NCBI RefSeq assembly: GCF_028583425.1
Contig: NC_072801.1
Coordinates: forward strand, 19,302,001-19,366,000
From: Eublepharis macularius
Taxonomy: Eukaryota > Chordata > Lepidosauria > Squamata > Eublepharidae
DNA length: 64,000 nucleotides
Reading direction: 5' to 3'
Part shown: positions 60,640 to 64,000 of the stretch, one piece after another
Position numbering within the stretch: the first letter of the stretch is position 1
How the letters are laid out: each line of letters starts with the position of its first letter
The notes under the pieces: generated by a model
Seen by the model: the letters and a program-made list of their open reading frames with translations, nothing else
Databases searched by the model: none
Told to the model about the DNA's origin: nothing
Translations under genes and position numbers: made by a program

Positions 60640-62470
60640 TCTGTCCCCTTGTAATACCACGAAGGATACTAGAGCAGCTGCGAAGAAGCTCTGCGGGCCA
60701 CTCCCTCCCCCCAAAGCACAAACTTTCAATGAGACATGCATAGAAAGCCAGCCAAGCTGTTTGCAACACATGCCCTGCCCTCCCCTCTCAACTCTCCCCC
60801 TCAATACACACACACTCACAACATCCCAGAGAATCCCAGACAAGACCAAGATGAAATGGGTGGTGGAAAATCTTGCCTAAGGAAGGGACCATTGGTAGAA
60901 ATGGCTTATATGTTTTGAAAGTTTCAGGTGAGCAACCCGGTTGGTCTGCAGTAGAAGAGCAAGATTTGGCTCCAGTAGTTTGAGACTATATAGGGGCGGG
61001 GGTCAAGGGCTCCAGTTCCTTCTCATATTTTGTCTTCTGTTTGATGTGCCACCATCACGAGCAGGATACAATTATGAACCTACCCATGACACATCAGAGA
61101 TTTGTGATTAAACCTACCAGTGTTCTTTTCTCATCTTAAAAAAGCAATGAGGGTGTAGATATTACACTTTCCTTCACACAGTTTTCCTGGTAAATACTTC
61201 TCCACTCCAGAAACTATTCGCTCCAACAGTTGAAAAAATAAGAGGGAAGGAGAAGCACAAAATGGGGAATAGTAAATGGAGCAGCCAACTAGAGGACACT
61301 GCATGCTTAAGCAGCGATTTCCCCTTTCCCAGAGAATCTATACATTTTTCTCTTTCCTACAAATAGCACAGGGTGGCATGCATGGCTCTCTCCCCTTTTT
61401 CATGCCCACAGCAATCTTGTTAGGTAAGGTGGACTACGAGACAGAGACTGGCCCAAAGTCACCTAGTTAGTTTCATGGCCAAGATAGGAACCTGGGCCTC
61501 CCTAACCACTACACCAGATTGGTCTGAACAGAATCCTAGCTCGAATGATCAAATGCTCCTTTATACGATCTATCAACCAGCCCCTGCATACAGAAAAACT
61601 AGCATGTCAGGGGCTGTCATGGCAGAGAAATCCCTTTATTGTGTGCATAGATAGATGACTGAAGGAGAATCATAGGGAAGTCCTAAGTGGAGTTACGCCT
61701 TTAACTCTGCTTAGGATAGCACAGTAAGGAACAAATGGAATCATTCTTCAGAGCCATTCCTACAGAGTCAACCCCCGTATCACCCCCAAACCCTCTCCAC
61801 TCTAGTAGGACTGGTTTAGGTGAAGGAGTATGACCTCTCCAAGTGAAATTTGTCTCCAAACTGTCCCATTTGACATATTTGGGTTAAGAGGTTTGCCTGA
61901 AGTGCCTGCAGTGCAGTAGGTCACTAGTTATTAGAAAGGGTTTACAGGGGTGACTGGGAATTACAGTTAGGGTCAAGACTCTTTTCAGTTGGCAACAATC
62001 AGACAAGCTGAACCATCTCATATCTTGAGGCCATCAGGCACCTGATGACCTTAAAGGGCTTAACTGCTGAGCAACAGAAAAATCATTTCGAGCAGTTACG
62101 TTAGGAGTCCAGCAGCGGAAAGTGATCTGTGGCATACAACTGGTTGATTGGGGCCTCAGTTTTGCAGTCAACAGCCCACTATATTAGATGGGCTGAAAAG
62201 GTAATAGGCTGACATGTGCTCAAGTCCGGCAGTTTGTTGAAAATGTCAGGCAAGGGGGTGGCAAACAGGGGATCTCCAGTGTGGTGTACTGGATGGATTG
62301 GGGACATGGACCAGGCCAGGGGTGAAAGCTGATACAAGACTGTGGTAAGGAAGTGGTCAAAGAGAACCCTCCCACCCCCCCCAAAGACAGACAAATGGCA
62401 GTATCCAATCATTCCATAAACAGAACTCTGCATCTTCCAGCATTCCTCTCCATTCCTGCAACCCCTTCTG
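60640..62470. other. Upstream of CLEC19A, mostly unassigned
   Basis: A fragment of the hammerhead-type family tail (ccggttggtctgcagtagaa) lies at about 60.93-60.98 kb and a minus MIR-like SINE at about 61.37-61.53 kb. No exon is recognised. Confidence 0.4.
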
Positions 62471-62475
62471 AGAGC

Positions 62476-62671
62476 CAAACTATAAGTGACGTCTTACACA
62501 GGTTGGACACTAGTCGGCTTCCCTCAAGTTTTGATGGGAAATGTAGGCATCCTGGTCTTGCAGCTGTAATGGAGAGCCAAGCTGTAAAACCAGGGCGCCT
62601 ACATTTCCCATCAAAACTTGAGGGAAGCCGACTAGTGTCCAACCTGTGTAAGGCGTCACTTGTAGTTTTGC
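62476..62671. mobile_element. Hairpin MITE, arms about 90 bp
   Basis: caaactataagtgacgtc at the left and gcgtcacttgtagttttg at the right open a palindrome whose arms include ggacactagtcggcttccct and its exact complement. Mismatches are few, so the copy is young. The flanking octamers ctgagagc and ctcgagtc are only partly alike, so a hAT origin is possible but unproved. Confidence 0.85.
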
Positions 62672-63189
62672 TCGAGTCCTGGAAAGATAATTCCCACGGT
62701 CACAGGACTCATGTGTAGGAATAGCCATGTGGATTGAAGGGGATGGGGTGAAGGACAAGGGAGTGAAACTGTTCCTGCCTCCTCTCTGCAAGCACAGCTC
62801 TGCTAAGGAAAGAGTTAAATTTCATCCTCTGGTCCCTCTTCATTCCAGCCAACAAATGTGCATGGTGATTCCTCCGCACGGATACCATGACCCAATGAAT
62901 GACCTTTCTGGGGATCAAAAAGGGCTGCTGGAATGAAGATTAACACTGGAAAATAGCAGTGTACACATGGTTAGATACATGCCAGTACCGGAAAGAAATG
63001 TAAGTTATTTTTACCTGATCAGGCATATCTCAGTTCAAGTCTTAATTTAGCAGCCCCAGACAAACCACCATCTATTTTACCTCATTGGGCTGTTGTGAGG
63101 ACATCAGAAACTGAAAGACGATTGTTCTTTACAAAAACACAAATGGTTAAAAATTCAACTTGACCTTACTTGACACAAATAAACAGATC

Positions 63190-63195
63190 TTTATT
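63190..63195 (-). terminator. Candidate poly(A) signal of a minus-strand gene to the right
   Basis: The minus strand reads AATAAA in the context ggaaaataaagatctg, with a T-rich and GT-rich stretch soon after. The sequence to its right, 63.2-64.0 kb, has no long frame, which fits a 3' untranslated region. In human SYT17 precedes CLEC19A on the same strand, so SYT17 is the obvious candidate, but no coding exon is in view. Confidence 0.3.
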
Positions 63196-63199
63196 TTCC

Positions 63200-64000
63200 A
63201 TAAATATACATTCTCAGACAATGTGTTGTCAGAAAAAAAATGTACAGAAGCGTTTAGGATTGGATGATTTTGCTGGGTTCACTCACCGCTCTGCAAAGCG
63301 GTTGTAGTTCTTAAAGACATCCAAGACACAAAAGGTGAGTTGCGAGGACAGCCCAAACCTTTAATTTGCATGAACCTTTCTCGCACGCATGGTGAAGGCA
63401 ACACATTCTGGCTTTTAGAGTGGATTTGGGTGCATGGAATTGGTACTGTTGCATGCTTTAAGCAGGTGCTCTGATTACCTTACAGCCTGGGTACACCCCA
63501 AATGAACTTGGGCGTTCAACTATTTACCAATACATGGTGAACCAAAAGCCAACCCTTTGTTGAAGCCTTCTTAAGGACAGCTCAATATGGTAAAATTAAA
63601 AGATAGCTAAGTCAACACATGACTACCTTCTGTTTGATACTCTGGACAGGACATCCAGAGGGCAATTCCCAAGTTCTCCAGGAGAAAGATCTCAAGTAAC
63701 TGAAGATGGGAGAGGCCTTTTACTGCCTGAGACCACCAAAGGGTCTAAAAACAGACTTGTTTTTGAAAAGCTTCACATGCCTCCCATTTCCATGCTATGT
63801 GTCTGCATTCAGAGGACACACTAGAATGAGAAGGGAAAACGCAGGCTCGTGTACTCCTTCACCGTCTCTCCTTCATTCTCTCCTTGTGCAGAGGTAGAAA
63901 ATGGAAGACTTCTGGCCATGGTTTGTTGCATTTTTTCAAGAAGATGAAATGACCAAGTGCAGTTTGTGGTCTCCTATAAAACCCAAGATCCTAAGCCAGG
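63200..64000. other. Possible 3' untranslated region of a neighbouring gene
   Basis: Non-repetitive, no recognisable exon. Identity rests only on the poly(A) signal and expected synteny. Confidence 0.25.

Overview
The window looks like genomic DNA from a squamate reptile, possibly a gecko; the species call is weak. The evidence is vertebrate split genes combined with a dense squamate-type repeat load: CR1, L2 and L1 LINEs, Penelope-like elements, 5S rRNA-derived and tRNA-derived SINEs, and several families of short hAT transposons. Nothing bacterial or viral in organisation is present. Almost every long open frame that is not a repeat is a shadow in GC-rich or repeat sequence.

Two host genes can be read directly. 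On the minus strand at 3762-3874 lies the first coding exon of SMG1, the nonsense-mediated-decay kinase. It sits in a CpG island at about 3.5-4.4 kb, and the rest of the gene runs off the left edge, so 1-3761 is its first intron. A complete five-exon CLEC19A gene, encoding a secreted C-type lectin-domain protein of 187 residues, lies on the minus strand at 46967-60579. All its splice sites are canonical and all phases agree. A polyadenylation signal on the minus strand near 63.19 kb may mark the 3' end of a further gene to the right, with SYT17 the best guess from synteny. As I recall it, the human order is SMG1, TMC7, COQ7, ITPRIPL2, SYT17, CLEC19A. Here SMG1 and CLEC19A are neighbours on the same strand, as one inversion would produce.

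Layout: 0-3.8 kb SMG1 intron 1; 3.5-4.4 kb CpG-island promoter; 4.6-41.8 kb intergenic repeat field; 42-47 kb sparse sequence downstream of CLEC19A; 47-60.6 kb CLEC19A, whose introns hold most of the clearest insertions; 60.6-64 kb upstream sequence.

The repeat field has fine structure. Target-site duplications (TSDs) define many insertions exactly. These include an L1-derived element carrying only ORF1, with its own 5' region and poly(A) tail (25144-26618, 17-bp TSD); a Penelope-like element with inverted ends inside CLEC19A intron 4 (47442-49511, 13-bp TSD); and an unrecognised 390-bp insert with a long inverted repeat inside an L2 (18684-19073, 14-bp TSD). A family of short retroposons carries a hammerhead-ribozyme-like core, sometimes as head-to-head inverted dimers. 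Two helices of that core covary between copies. The ribozyme-bearing retroposons and the ORF1-only L1 are the best candidates for something under-described.
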